Below are positions 1 through 6,467 of a DNA stretch of 6,960 bases, piece by piece; the stretch's first letter is position 1, and each line of letters opens with the position of its first letter. The DNA lies in NCBI GenBank assembly GCA_005779345.1, contig SXJQ01000011.1, positions 1 through 6,960 of the forward strand, written 5' to 3'. The translations under genes were made by a program, and so were the position numbers. The notes beneath the pieces were generated by a model, which saw nothing but the letters and a program-made list of their open reading frames with translations, was not told where the DNA came from and ran no database searches. Source of the stretch: Actinomycetota bacterium. GTDB lineage: Bacteria > Actinomycetota > Acidimicrobiia > IMCC26256 > PALSA-610.

Positions 1-1549
1 ATCCGCGCGACCCGACGTAGATCCGACCGCGCCACACCGCGGGAGTGGCCTCGACGCAACCACCGAGATCGAGCGACCACAACTCGGTGGGGGCAACGTG
101 GGGATCGCGCAGGTCGAATGCGTGGAGCCGCCCCTGGCAATCGCCCTGGAGCCAGACGTCGTCGACCACGACGGGCGAACCCATGACCGGCCCGGCCAGG
201 TCGAGCGTCCAACGCGTCGCGCCCGACTGGCGGTCGATCGCGAACACCTTGCCGGGGCGCGTCGGCCACAACACCGTGTCGTCGACGATCGCTGCCGACG
301 ACCAGGTGCCGCCCTTGTCGAGCCGCGGGGTCGCGACCGACCACACGATCGGGTCGTCGGGCCGCCGCGGGTCGAGCTTGAACAACTGGCCGACCGCCTC
401 GCTGCGCGCGGTCGCCCGTTCGTACTCCGACCCGATGTAGAGAAACCCGTCGTCGTCGACAACGATCGACGCGTCGGTGTCGTCGCCCGTCCAGAAGCGG
501 AACGTGCGGACGGGATCGCCGGTGCCATCCACGAGCGGAGCGAGGTCCCAGCCCTGTACGAGCCCGCCGGAGTTCGCGAAGTAGACGGTGTCGTTCCACG
601 CCGCGACCGAGCCCTCGATCGACACCTGCCGATCGCCGATCGCACCGAGCAGTTCGTCGTCCCACCCCGCGGTATCGAATACCACCTCGGGCGCGACCGT
701 GACGGCGCCGGAGTCGTCTCGACCGCGGTGCAGACGGATCACATGCAGGCGGCTGTTCTCGCCGCCCTCGATGAGCAGGTCCTTGAGGACCAGCGGCGAA
801 CCATCCCAGTCGTCGTTCCACATCCGCGGTTGGAGCGACCGAGCGTCGAGCTTCCACAGCTCGCGGGCCTCCGTGCCGTCGATCGACAGCACCCGCAAGA
901 AGTTGTCGCGCGACCCGACGTACACGAGCGGAAATCCGTCGGGATCGACCGTGACCGATCCCTTGATGATGTCGCCGGTCGGGAAGTCGGGGAGGATCCG
1001 CTCCCCCGTCGTCGCGTCGACGAAATGGACCTTGGCGTCGTAGGCACCGAACACGGGCCAGGTACGGCCGTCGCGCTCGAAGACCGCGGGCTGACCCGTC
1101 CAGCCCATGCCGCACCAGATGCGGGTCTCACCGAACTCGCTGCTCGGGGAGCACATCGCGGCATCGGGGAAGCTCCAATCGATCGCCGCCGCGCGCGGCA
1201 CCGGCCCCTCGCCGTGATAGCTGCGCGACGGATTGCCACGGAACGTCAGCAGGCCGGCGACCTCGGTGCCGTAGGGCGCCCCGAACCCGTCGGGGGTTGC
1301 CAGCACGGCGGGCGCCGCAGGATCCGTGACCGTGGTCGGATCGGTGGTCGCTGCGACCGTGGTCTCCGAACGGGCGCCGGAGCTCGGAGGGACCGTGGTG
1401 ATCGACGACGACGACGTGGGCGTCGCTGCATGTCGTCGCCGCGGCCCGCTGTTGCTCGCGATCACCAGCGCCAACACGACGATGCCACCGACCGCTGCCA
1501 CGAGGAGTCGCACGCGACTGCTGCGGGGCGCACGCGCGGTTCGAGGCAC
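1..1549 (-). CDS. Membrane-anchored PQQ-like beta-propeller repeat protein (partial, C-terminus off window)
   Basis: A minus-strand frame runs uninterrupted from a GTG at 1549 to the left edge, giving 516 residues and no stop. Residues 1-13 are basic, 14-33 are a hydrophobic membrane anchor or uncleaved signal (VRLLVAAVGGIVVLALVI core), and 41-80 are a Ser/Thr/Pro/Ala-rich linker. The rest is a lumenal or extracellular propeller. Blade-like units are visible: 'GAYDAKVHFVDATTGE' near 168-183, 'GSPLVLKDLLIEGG' near 250-263, 'GKVFAIDRQSGATRW' near 433-447, and 'GSPVVVDDVWLQGDCQGRL' near 457-475. The visible cysteines are C133, C146, C471 and C498, an even number compatible with disulfides outside the cytoplasm. 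This resembles the PQQ_2/BamB-like repeat superfamily. I see no clear quinoprotein catalytic signature, so it may be structural or sensory rather than an enzyme. A second in-frame GTG at 1513 (residue 13) is an alternative start. The gene is divergent from the cluster starting at 1642. Confidence 0.82.
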   Translation of the reverse strand, partial: MPRTARAPRSSRVRLLVAAVGGIVVLALVIASNSGPRRRHAATPTSSSSITTVPPSSGARSETTVAATTDPTTVTDPAAPAVLATPDGFGAPYGTEVAGLLTFRGNPSRSYHGEGPVPRAAAIDWSFPDAAMCSPSSEFGETRIWCGMGWTGQPAVFERDGRTWPVFGAYDAKVHFVDATTGERILPDFPTGDIIKGSVTVDPDGFPLVYVGSRDNFLRVLSIDGTEARELWKLDARSLQPRMWNDDWDGSPLVLKDLLIEGGENSRLHVIRLHRGRDDSGAVTVAPEVVFDTAGWDDELLGAIGDRQVSIEGSVAAWNDTVYFANSGGLVQGWDLAPLVDGTGDPVRTFRFWTGDDTDASIVVDDDGFLYIGSEYERATARSEAVGQLFKLDPRRPDDPIVWSVATPRLDKGGTWSSAAIVDDTVLWPTRPGKVFAIDRQSGATRWTLDLAGPVMGSPVVVDDVWLQGDCQGRLHAFDLRDPHVAPTELWSLDLGGCVEATPAVWRGRIYVGSRG

Positions 1550-1555
1550 GACCGC

Positions 1556-1561
1556 ACGGTA
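1556..1561 (-). promoter_or_regulatory. Candidate -10 box TACCGT for the left propeller gene, possibly leaderless
   Basis: On the minus strand TACCGT fits the actinobacterial TAnnnT -10 pattern. It lies 6 bases upstream of the GTG at 1549, so transcription would start at or next to the start codon. There is no Shine-Dalgarno-like sequence before this GTG, which agrees with leaderless translation, common in actinobacteria. No good -35 hexamer is seen, and short AT-containing hexamers can occur by chance, so support is modest. Confidence 0.3.
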
Positions 1562-1603
1562 GCCACGCCGAGGTCGCGCGCCGCGTTGTTCGCAGGTGAC
1601 CGA

Positions 1604-1609
1604 TACCCT
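1604..1609 (+). promoter_or_regulatory. Candidate -10 box TACCCT for the three-gene cluster
   Basis: TACCCT on the plus strand fits TAnnnT and sits 32 bases before the ATG at 1642, leaving room for a short leader carrying the ribosome binding site. The nearest TTG-containing hexamer (TTGTTC, 1586-1591) is only 12 bases upstream, too close for a normal -35 box. The call therefore rests on the -10 and its position alone. Confidence 0.28.
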
Positions 1610-1630
1610 CCCAGCGGGGCCACACCGAAA

Positions 1631-1635
1631 CGAGG
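1631..1635 (+). promoter_or_regulatory. Ribosome binding site (CGAGG) before the 1642 start
   Basis: CGAGG, with GAGG complementary to the 16S rRNA tail, lies 6 bases before the ATG at 1642. This is a normal spacing and supports that ATG as the start of the sugar dehydrogenase fusion gene. It also fits the signal peptide that begins directly at that ATG. Confidence 0.5.
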
Positions 1636-1641
1636 TATCCG

Positions 1642-3558
1642 ATGACCGCCCGTCGGACGACCGCGACCCTCTTCACCGTCGCCGCGATGATCGGCGCGGC
1701 GCTCGTCGCCGTTGTGGTCACCGGGCCCGCCGGTCGCGCTGCGGCGGCCACCGATACCGCCGACCACGGCGATCTCGAGGGCGAACACCTGAAGGCACCG
1801 ATCGTCGGCTTCGCGGCGCGCCCCCAGGGCGACGGGTACTGGCTCGCGGGCAGCAACGGGAGCGTGTACCACTTCGGCTCCGCGCGGTGGCGGGGCTCGA
1901 TGGGCGGGCAGTTCCTGAAGGCGCCCATCGTCGGGATCGCGGTGATGCCCGACGGCGACGGGTACTACCTGTTCGGTCGCAACGGCAGCGTTTACCACTT
2001 CGGCTCGGCGCGATGGCGGGGTTCGCTCGGGAGCCGGACCGACCTCGCGCCCGTGACCGCGATGGCGGTCACGCACACCGGGCTGGGTTACTGGCTCGTC
2101 ACCGCCGACGGCAAGGTGTTCGCGTTCGGCGACGCCGAGTACTTCGGTCGCGTCCGACCCGTCGGCGCGACCGTCGTCGGGATCGACTCGCCGCGGCGCG
2201 ACGACGGCTATTGGATCGCGTACAGCGACGGTCGCGTGGCGGTGCGCGGCTCGGCGCCCGACCGTGGCGACAGCGGCGGGTCGGTCGTGTCGCGCGCCGT
2301 CGGGATCGTTGCGACCTCGGGCGGCGGCGGGTACTGGGTCCCGCTCGCCGACGGGCACGTGTTGAACTACGGCTCGGCCGCGCATCGTGGCGGGCTCGGG
2401 AGCAGCCGCTTCTCCGGCTCGATCGTCGGTTTCGATCGCCGCCCCGACAACCTCGGCTATTGGCTCGCGAGTTCGCGGGGTGCCGTCTACCCCGAGCCGG
2501 GCACCGAACTCCCGCCCCGCGGGGTGCCGACGCTCTCGGTCACGACGGTGGTCGCAGGCCTCACGATTCCGTGGGACCTCGGCTTCTCCGACGATGGCAC
2601 GATGCTGGTCACGCAGCGCATCGGACAGATCAACGCGCGCGTCGGTGCGTCGACCCGCGTGCTCGCGGCGCCGGCAGATGTCGTCGTCGCGAGTGAAGCC
2701 GGAATGATGGGGCTCGCGGTCGACCCGGAGTTCGCGATGAACCGCCGCATCTACGTCTGCATGACGAGCAGTCTCCCCGCGGGGAGCGATGACGTCCGCG
2801 TCGTGCGCTTCCGCGTCAACGAGGCCTACACGGGTCTCACGAACCGCGCCGACATCGTGACCGGCCTCCCGGTGAACACGAGTGGCCAACTCGGGCGTCA
2901 CTCCGGATGTCGGCCACGGTTCGGGCCCGACGGGTACCTGTGGGTCGGCACCGGCGACGCGGCGACCGGCACCGTGCCCCAGAACGACAACAGCCTCGGC
3001 GGCAAGGTCCTGCGCATCGACACCAGTGGCGCGGCCGCCCCCGGGAACCCGGGCGGGCACCGTTGGTACACCAAGGGGCACCGCAACGTGCAGGGCCTCG
3101 CGTTCCAGCCCGGCACCGGGCGTGCCTATTCGGTCGAACACGGTTCGTACCGCGACGACGAGATCAACCTGCTCGTCGGCGGCGCCAACTACGGCTGGGA
3201 CCCGGTGCCCGGCTACGACGAATCCGTGCCCATGACCGACCTCGGCAAGTTCCCCGGGGCGCGCACTGCGGTGTGGTCGTCGGGCGACCCGACCGTTGCA
3301 ACGAGCGGCGCGGCCTTCCTCGAAGGTGCACAATGGCGCGACTGGCACGGAGCCCTGGCCGTCGCGACCCTGAAGGAGTCCGACTTGCGGATCTTCCGAC
3401 TGAACGGTGCCGGCACCGTGGCGCAGACCGTCGCCGTCCGGTTCGACGGCACGTACGGGCGGCTGCGCACCGCGGAACTCGGCCCCGACGGCGCGCTGTA
3501 CCTCACGACCTCGAACGGCAGCGGCGCCGACCGGATCCTGCGGGTCACCGCGACCTGA
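1642..3558 (+). CDS. Exported fusion: six-repeat beta-propeller plus PQQ-dependent sugar dehydrogenase (GSDH-type) domain
   Basis: 638 residues. Residues 1-36 form a signal peptide (TARR n-region, hydrophobic core 11-30, likely cleavage in the AAAA at 33-36). Residues 50-285 hold six tandem repeats of 41-42 residues with 'IVG.....GDGYWL...G.V..FGSA..RG'. Residues about 297-636 form a glucose/sorbosone dehydrogenase-like domain, the family of soluble aldose sugar dehydrogenases that oxidise sugars to lactones using PQQ and calcium. By comparison with Acinetobacter soluble glucose dehydrogenase from memory, H420 (GRHSG) is the catalytic base, 'GHRNVQGLAF' (479-488) and 'DDEINL' (505-510) are the hallmark loops, and K578, R607 and R609 match the PQQ-contacting Lys and Arg pair. 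The Pro usually following Gly in the calcium loop is Ser (S502). The mature protein has only two cysteines, C373 and C423. The substrate is not predictable. It is the first gene of the cluster. Confidence 0.87.
   Translation: MTARRTTATLFTVAAMIGAALVAVVVTGPAGRAAAATDTADHGDLEGEHLKAPIVGFAARPQGDGYWLAGSNGSVYHFGSARWRGSMGGQFLKAPIVGIAVMPDGDGYYLFGRNGSVYHFGSARWRGSLGSRTDLAPVTAMAVTHTGLGYWLVTADGKVFAFGDAEYFGRVRPVGATVVGIDSPRRDDGYWIAYSDGRVAVRGSAPDRGDSGGSVVSRAVGIVATSGGGGYWVPLADGHVLNYGSAAHRGGLGSSRFSGSIVGFDRRPDNLGYWLASSRGAVYPEPGTELPPRGVPTLSVTTVVAGLTIPWDLGFSDDGTMLVTQRIGQINARVGASTRVLAAPADVVVASEAGMMGLAVDPEFAMNRRIYVCMTSSLPAGSDDVRVVRFRVNEAYTGLTNRADIVTGLPVNTSGQLGRHSGCRPRFGPDGYLWVGTGDAATGTVPQNDNSLGGKVLRIDTSGAAAPGNPGGHRWYTKGHRNVQGLAFQPGTGRAYSVEHGSYRDDEINLLVGGANYGWDPVPGYDESVPMTDLGKFPGARTAVWSSGDPTVATSGAAFLEGAQWRDWHGALAVATLKESDLRIFRLNGAGTVAQTVAVRFDGTYGRLRTAELGPDGALYLTTSNGSGADRILRVTAT
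1789..2496 (+). repeat. Six in-frame tandem repeats encoding propeller blades
   Basis: The repeats encode residues 50-285 and begin near residues 50, 92, 133, 174, 216 and 258, a period of 41-42 residues (about 126 bp). The first two are most alike: over residues 50-88 against 92-130, I count 31 of 39 identical, including the shared stretch 'NGSVYHFGSARWRGS'. Synonymous differences are scattered, so this is an older duplication kept by selection and not a fresh DNA duplication. Later copies are more divergent. Six units of this length would suit a six- or seven-bladed propeller. Confidence 0.85.
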
Positions 3559-3563
3559 TCGAC

Positions 3564-5054
3564 ATGGCCGACGACCGCATCCCGTTCCCGATCAAGCTCG
3601 ACGCGGTGAGCAACGGCGAGTTCGTCCCGCCGCCAGCGTCGCCCGTCGTGCGCGAGACCTGGCGCCGTACCCTCGATCACGTCGAACGGGTCGCGGGGCG
3701 TCGAGGGCTCGATCGGCGTGTGTTCCTCAAGGGATTCGCGGGCTCGGCCACCATGCTCCACCTCCTCGCCGCGTGCTCGAAGGAGGAGACCGCGAGCCGC
3801 GGTTCCACGACGAGCGGTTCCACGGCGCCCGCGGGGACCTTCACCGTTCCGTCCGACGCGACGACCTCGACGAGCGCGGCCGCCGAACTGCTCACCGGTG
3901 ACGAATTCGTGTTCGACGTGCAGACGCACCTGCTCGAGACCGCGAGTGGCGGGGCCGGCGAACTGATCTCGTCGTTCGCCCGCGGCTTTCCGTATTCCGC
4001 GTGCGGCGAGGCCGACGCGCTCGACTGCTTCCGCACCGATCACTGGCTCGACGAGATGTTCGTCCGATCCGACACGTCGGTCGCGATCATCTCGGCGATC
4101 CCGATCGTCGTCGAACCCAACCCGCTGTCGATCGCGGTGATGGAAGCTGCCAAGCGTGCCGCGGAACGAGTGTGCGGCGACGGCCGCATCCTCCTGCACG
4201 GTCAGGTCAACCCCAACGTCGGCGAGATCGACGCCACCGTCGAAGGTATGCGCGCGCTCGTCGCCGAGCATCCGATCGCGGCGTGGAAGGCCTACACCCA
4301 CATCCCGGGGAACCGCCCGTGGTATCTCGACGATCACGATCCCGACGCGGTCCAGTGCGGACGTGCGTTCCTCGACGCGGTCATGGAGATCGGTCCGCGC
4401 ATCGTCTGCGTCCACAAGGGGTTCGGCGGCCTCGGCGGCGCCACCGCGTTCGACTACGCGTCGCCGGTCGACATTGGTCCGATCGCGCGCGACTACCCCG
4501 ACATCACGTTCATCGTGTACCACTCCGGTTACGAGACCAGCGTTGCCGAAGGGCCGTACGCGGCCGACGGCACCGGTCCGCGTCAGGGCGTCGACCGGTT
4601 CGTCGAGACACTCCGCGCGAACGACCTCGGCGCGGCAGGCAACGTGTACGCCGAACTCGGTTCCACGTGGCGCATGGTGATGCAGTCGCCGGACCAGGCC
4701 GGCCACGTGCTCGGCAAACTCCTCGCCCAACTCGGCCCCGAACGCATCTGCTGGGGCACCGACTCGATCTGGTACGGAACGCCGCAGGATCAGATCGAGG
4801 CGTTCCGTGTGTTCGAGATCGGTACCGACGCGCAGGAACAGCACGGCTACCCCGCGCTCGACCCGGCCGCGAAGCGACGCATCCTCGGGCTGAACTCTGC
4901 CGCGATCTATGGCGTCGACCCGACCCCGTCGTGTCGCGCGGCAACGGCCGATGTCGAGGCGGCGAGGCGGGCACGGCCACCGTCGGTCCCGATCGGGCCC
5001 CGGACTGCGGCCGAGGTTCGCACCCTCATCGCGAGCCACGGCGGACTCGGCTGA
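3564..5054 (+). CDS. Tat-exported lipoprotein of the amidohydrolase-2 (TIM-barrel metal hydrolase) family
   Basis: 496 residues from the ATG at 3564, 5 bp after the preceding stop. The reading frame stays open further upstream, but that part overlaps the sugar dehydrogenase gene in another frame and has no protein-like character. Residues 51-56 (RRVFLK) form a twin-arginine motif, followed by a hydrophobic stretch and a lipobox 'LLAAC' with C71 as the lipidated residue. Residues 72-112 are a Ser/Thr-rich tether. The barrel starts at 'FDVQTH' (117-122). Likely metal or active-site residues are H122, H284 (VCVHKG), H320 (IVYHSGY) and D400 (CWGTDS); K242 (AWKAYTH) may also be near the site. The first His of the usual DxHxH is Gln (Q120). 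'KRRILGLNSAAIYGVDP' (437-453) is the typical C-terminal end of the family. Members hydrolyse C-N or lactone bonds or decarboxylate; the substrate is unknown. The 50 residues before the Tat motif are unusually long. Confidence 0.88.
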   Translation: MADDRIPFPIKLDAVSNGEFVPPPASPVVRETWRRTLDHVERVAGRRGLDRRVFLKGFAGSATMLHLLAACSKEETASRGSTTSGSTAPAGTFTVPSDATTSTSAAAELLTGDEFVFDVQTHLLETASGGAGELISSFARGFPYSACGEADALDCFRTDHWLDEMFVRSDTSVAIISAIPIVVEPNPLSIAVMEAAKRAAERVCGDGRILLHGQVNPNVGEIDATVEGMRALVAEHPIAAWKAYTHIPGNRPWYLDDHDPDAVQCGRAFLDAVMEIGPRIVCVHKGFGGLGGATAFDYASPVDIGPIARDYPDITFIVYHSGYETSVAEGPYAADGTGPRQGVDRFVETLRANDLGAAGNVYAELGSTWRMVMQSPDQAGHVLGKLLAQLGPERICWGTDSIWYGTPQDQIEAFRVFEIGTDAQEQHGYPALDPAAKRRILGLNSAAIYGVDPTPSCRAATADVEAARRARPPSVPIGPRTAAEVRTLIASHGGLG

Positions 5055-5056
5055 TG
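5052..5056 (+). promoter_or_regulatory. TGATG stop/start overlap (translational coupling)
   Basis: The amidohydrolase stop TGA (5052-5054) shares its last base with the ATG (5054-5056) of the serine hydrolase gene. The only Shine-Dalgarno-like sequence is a weak GGCGG at 5040-5044. This arrangement implies that ribosomes finishing the upstream gene reinitiate on the downstream one, so the two proteins are made from one message. Confidence 0.7.
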
Positions 5057-6436
5057 AATGCGAACCTGCCCGGGCTCGACCCCGCGGAATTCGCCGATTT
5101 CGTTCACGCCGAACGTGTGCGGCTCGCGATCCCCGGAGCGGTCGTCGGGGTACGTCATCGCGGCAACGACCTCGTGGTCGCCTCGGGCATCACCAACGCC
5201 GAGCACCCGCTCCCGGTCGACGACCGCACCCTGTTCCAGGTCGCGTCGATCACCAAGACGTTCACGACGACGTTGCTGATGACCTTCGTGCAGGCCGGTG
5301 CGATTTCGCTCGACGATCCGGTGCGCGACCACCTCCCCGACCTCCGCCTCGCGGATCCGGCGGCGACCGACCGGCTGACCGTGCGCCACCTGCTCACCCA
5401 CAGCGCCGGGTGGGACGGCGACGCGCTCTTCGCGGCCCCTGGCGACCATTCGCTCGCCGCGGTGCCGTCGCGTATCGGTGAACTCGCGGTGCGCTTCGCT
5501 CCCGGCGAGGGATGGTCGTACAACAACGCCGCGTTCTCGCTCGCCGGCAGGCTCGCCGAGGTGCTCGCCGGTACCTCCTACGTCGAGGCACTCCGCACGC
5601 GGGTGCTCGCGCCGTCGGGCATCGAGCATGCCTTCACCTCGGCCGACGAGGTCGTGACCCATCGCGTCGCGGCGCCGCACGCGGTGCTCGGCGAGCACGA
5701 GATCGTGTTGCGCGGCATGGGCTGGCAACCGGGTTGGGAGTTGAGCGAGCTCGACGTCCCCGCCGGGGGCCTCATCACCTGCGTCCCCGAGCTGCTGCGC
5801 TGGGCCGGCGTTCACCTCGGCGAACTCCCCGGACCGCTCGACGCCGACCACCGGCTCGCGATGCAAGAGCGCGTCGGGCCCGCCGGAGGCAACACTGACG
5901 CGATGGGCCTGTCGTGGTTGCACGCGAACCTCGGCGGTGTCGCAACGTTCGGCCACGACGGCTCGACCATCGGCTACCTCTCGTCGCTCGTGCTTGCGCC
6001 CGAACACGACCTCGCCGTCGCGACGCTCACGAACTCCCTGAACGGCACCGCCTTGTGCAAGTCGATACGCAACCACGTGCTCGCCCGCATCGCGCAGGCC
6101 GGGGCGGTCGACCCGCCGGTCCCCCACGATCCACCGGCGGGCGCGGGCACGGACCTCATCGGCAGTTACGACGATCCCTTCTACGTGCTCCACGTCACCG
6201 AGGGCGAAGCGCCCGGACGCCTCCGCCTCGGCCAGGAGCAACGTCGACCGGAACCGGGGCGTTGGACACCGCCGGCGCTCGGCGAACCGTCGCCGCTGGC
6301 ATGGATCGGTACCGACCGGTGGATGGTGCTCGAACCCGAAGCCGCGCAGGGCGGCATCGTCGACGTCGGCCGCGACTCGTCGGGGAACGTCGCCTGGATC
6401 CGCAGCGGGAGTCGGATCTGCCCTCGGCTCGGCTGA
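5054..6436 (+). CDS. Serine hydrolase, beta-lactamase/esterase fold (class C-like)
   Basis: 460 residues. The three active-site motifs of the PF00144-type family are present: S65-I-T-K68 (SxxK, nucleophile S65 and general base K68) within 'FQVASITKTFT', Y156-N-N158 (YxN) in 'WSYNNAAFSLAG', and H301-D-G303 (the KTG equivalent) in 'FGHDGSTIGY'. 'LTVRHLLTHSAGW' (108-120) and 'LDDPVRDHLPDL' (86-97) are further family landmarks. Residues from about 365 to 460 look like a separate small beta-rich C-terminal domain, as often found in this family. No signal peptide or membrane segment is seen, so the enzyme is predicted to be cytoplasmic, unlike its two exported partners. Family members include esterases, D-aminopeptidases, lactone and amide hydrolases as well as beta-lactamases; real antibiotic resistance is unlikely from this context. 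It is the last gene of the cluster and overlaps the previous stop by one base. Confidence 0.9.
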   Translation: MNANLPGLDPAEFADFVHAERVRLAIPGAVVGVRHRGNDLVVASGITNAEHPLPVDDRTLFQVASITKTFTTTLLMTFVQAGAISLDDPVRDHLPDLRLADPAATDRLTVRHLLTHSAGWDGDALFAAPGDHSLAAVPSRIGELAVRFAPGEGWSYNNAAFSLAGRLAEVLAGTSYVEALRTRVLAPSGIEHAFTSADEVVTHRVAAPHAVLGEHEIVLRGMGWQPGWELSELDVPAGGLITCVPELLRWAGVHLGELPGPLDADHRLAMQERVGPAGGNTDAMGLSWLHANLGGVATFGHDGSTIGYLSSLVLAPEHDLAVATLTNSLNGTALCKSIRNHVLARIAQAGAVDPPVPHDPPAGAGTDLIGSYDDPFYVLHVTEGEAPGRLRLGQEQRRPEPGRWTPPALGEPSPLAWIGTDRWMVLEPEAAQGGIVDVGRDSSGNVAWIRSGSRICPRLG

Positions 6437-6467
6437 GCGGCTGCGTGGTCAGCAGGCCGGAGGGCGG

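Larger units (their letters stand above)
1550..1641. promoter_or_regulatory. Divergent intergenic control region
   Basis: These 92 bp separate the start codons of two genes pointing away from each other, so they must hold the promoters for both the left propeller gene and the three-gene cluster, unless the promoters lie inside the genes. TAnnnT-type -10 candidates are visible on each strand (listed separately). No convincing TTGACA-like -35 boxes stand out. No clear inverted repeat for a regulator was recognised. Confidence 0.6.

Noticed and set aside
1403..1417. Short triplet run (CGACGACGACGACG-like)
   Set aside because: It encodes the poly-Ser part of the linker in the left propeller protein and needs no separate explanation.
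98..1645. Long plus-strand open frame opposite the left propeller gene
   Set aside because: Its translation is rich in Arg, Asp and Pro with no recognisable domain, while the opposite strand encodes a signal anchor, linker and clear propeller blades. Extreme GC content makes long antisense frames common.
1462..3348. 628-residue minus-strand open frame opposite the sugar dehydrogenase gene
   Set aside because: It is low-complexity Arg/Val/Ala/His sequence without motifs and covers a gene with unmistakable GSDH motifs. It is an antisense shadow of G/C-ending codons.
2907..3563. Upstream extension of the amidohydrolase reading frame
   Set aside because: The frame is open but overlaps the sugar dehydrogenase domain and encodes Arg-rich nonsense; the Tat signal fits a start at 3564.
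3213..5039. 608-residue minus-strand open frame opposite the amidohydrolase gene
   Set aside because: It has no domain-like segments, and the plus strand carries the Tat signal, lipobox and metal-site motifs.
4001..5053. Upstream extension of the serine hydrolase reading frame
   Set aside because: It overlaps the amidohydrolase in a different frame and is Arg-rich without motifs; the ATG at 5054 overlaps the previous stop as in coupled genes.
4907..6241. 444-residue minus-strand open frame opposite the serine hydrolase gene
   Set aside because: It has an Arg/Glu/Val-rich shadow composition and no motifs, while the plus strand has SxxK, YxN and HxG.
5054..6436. Beta-lactamase resistance gene
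   Set aside because: The fold motifs fit, but the lack of an export signal and the metabolic neighbours point to an esterase-type hydrolase.
6423..6437. Small hairpin (CTCGGC, 3-base loop, GCTGAG) across the serine hydrolase stop codon, considered as a terminator
   Set aside because: The stem is only 6 bp with one G-T pair, lies over the stop codon and has no T tract. Such stems arise by chance in GC-rich DNA.
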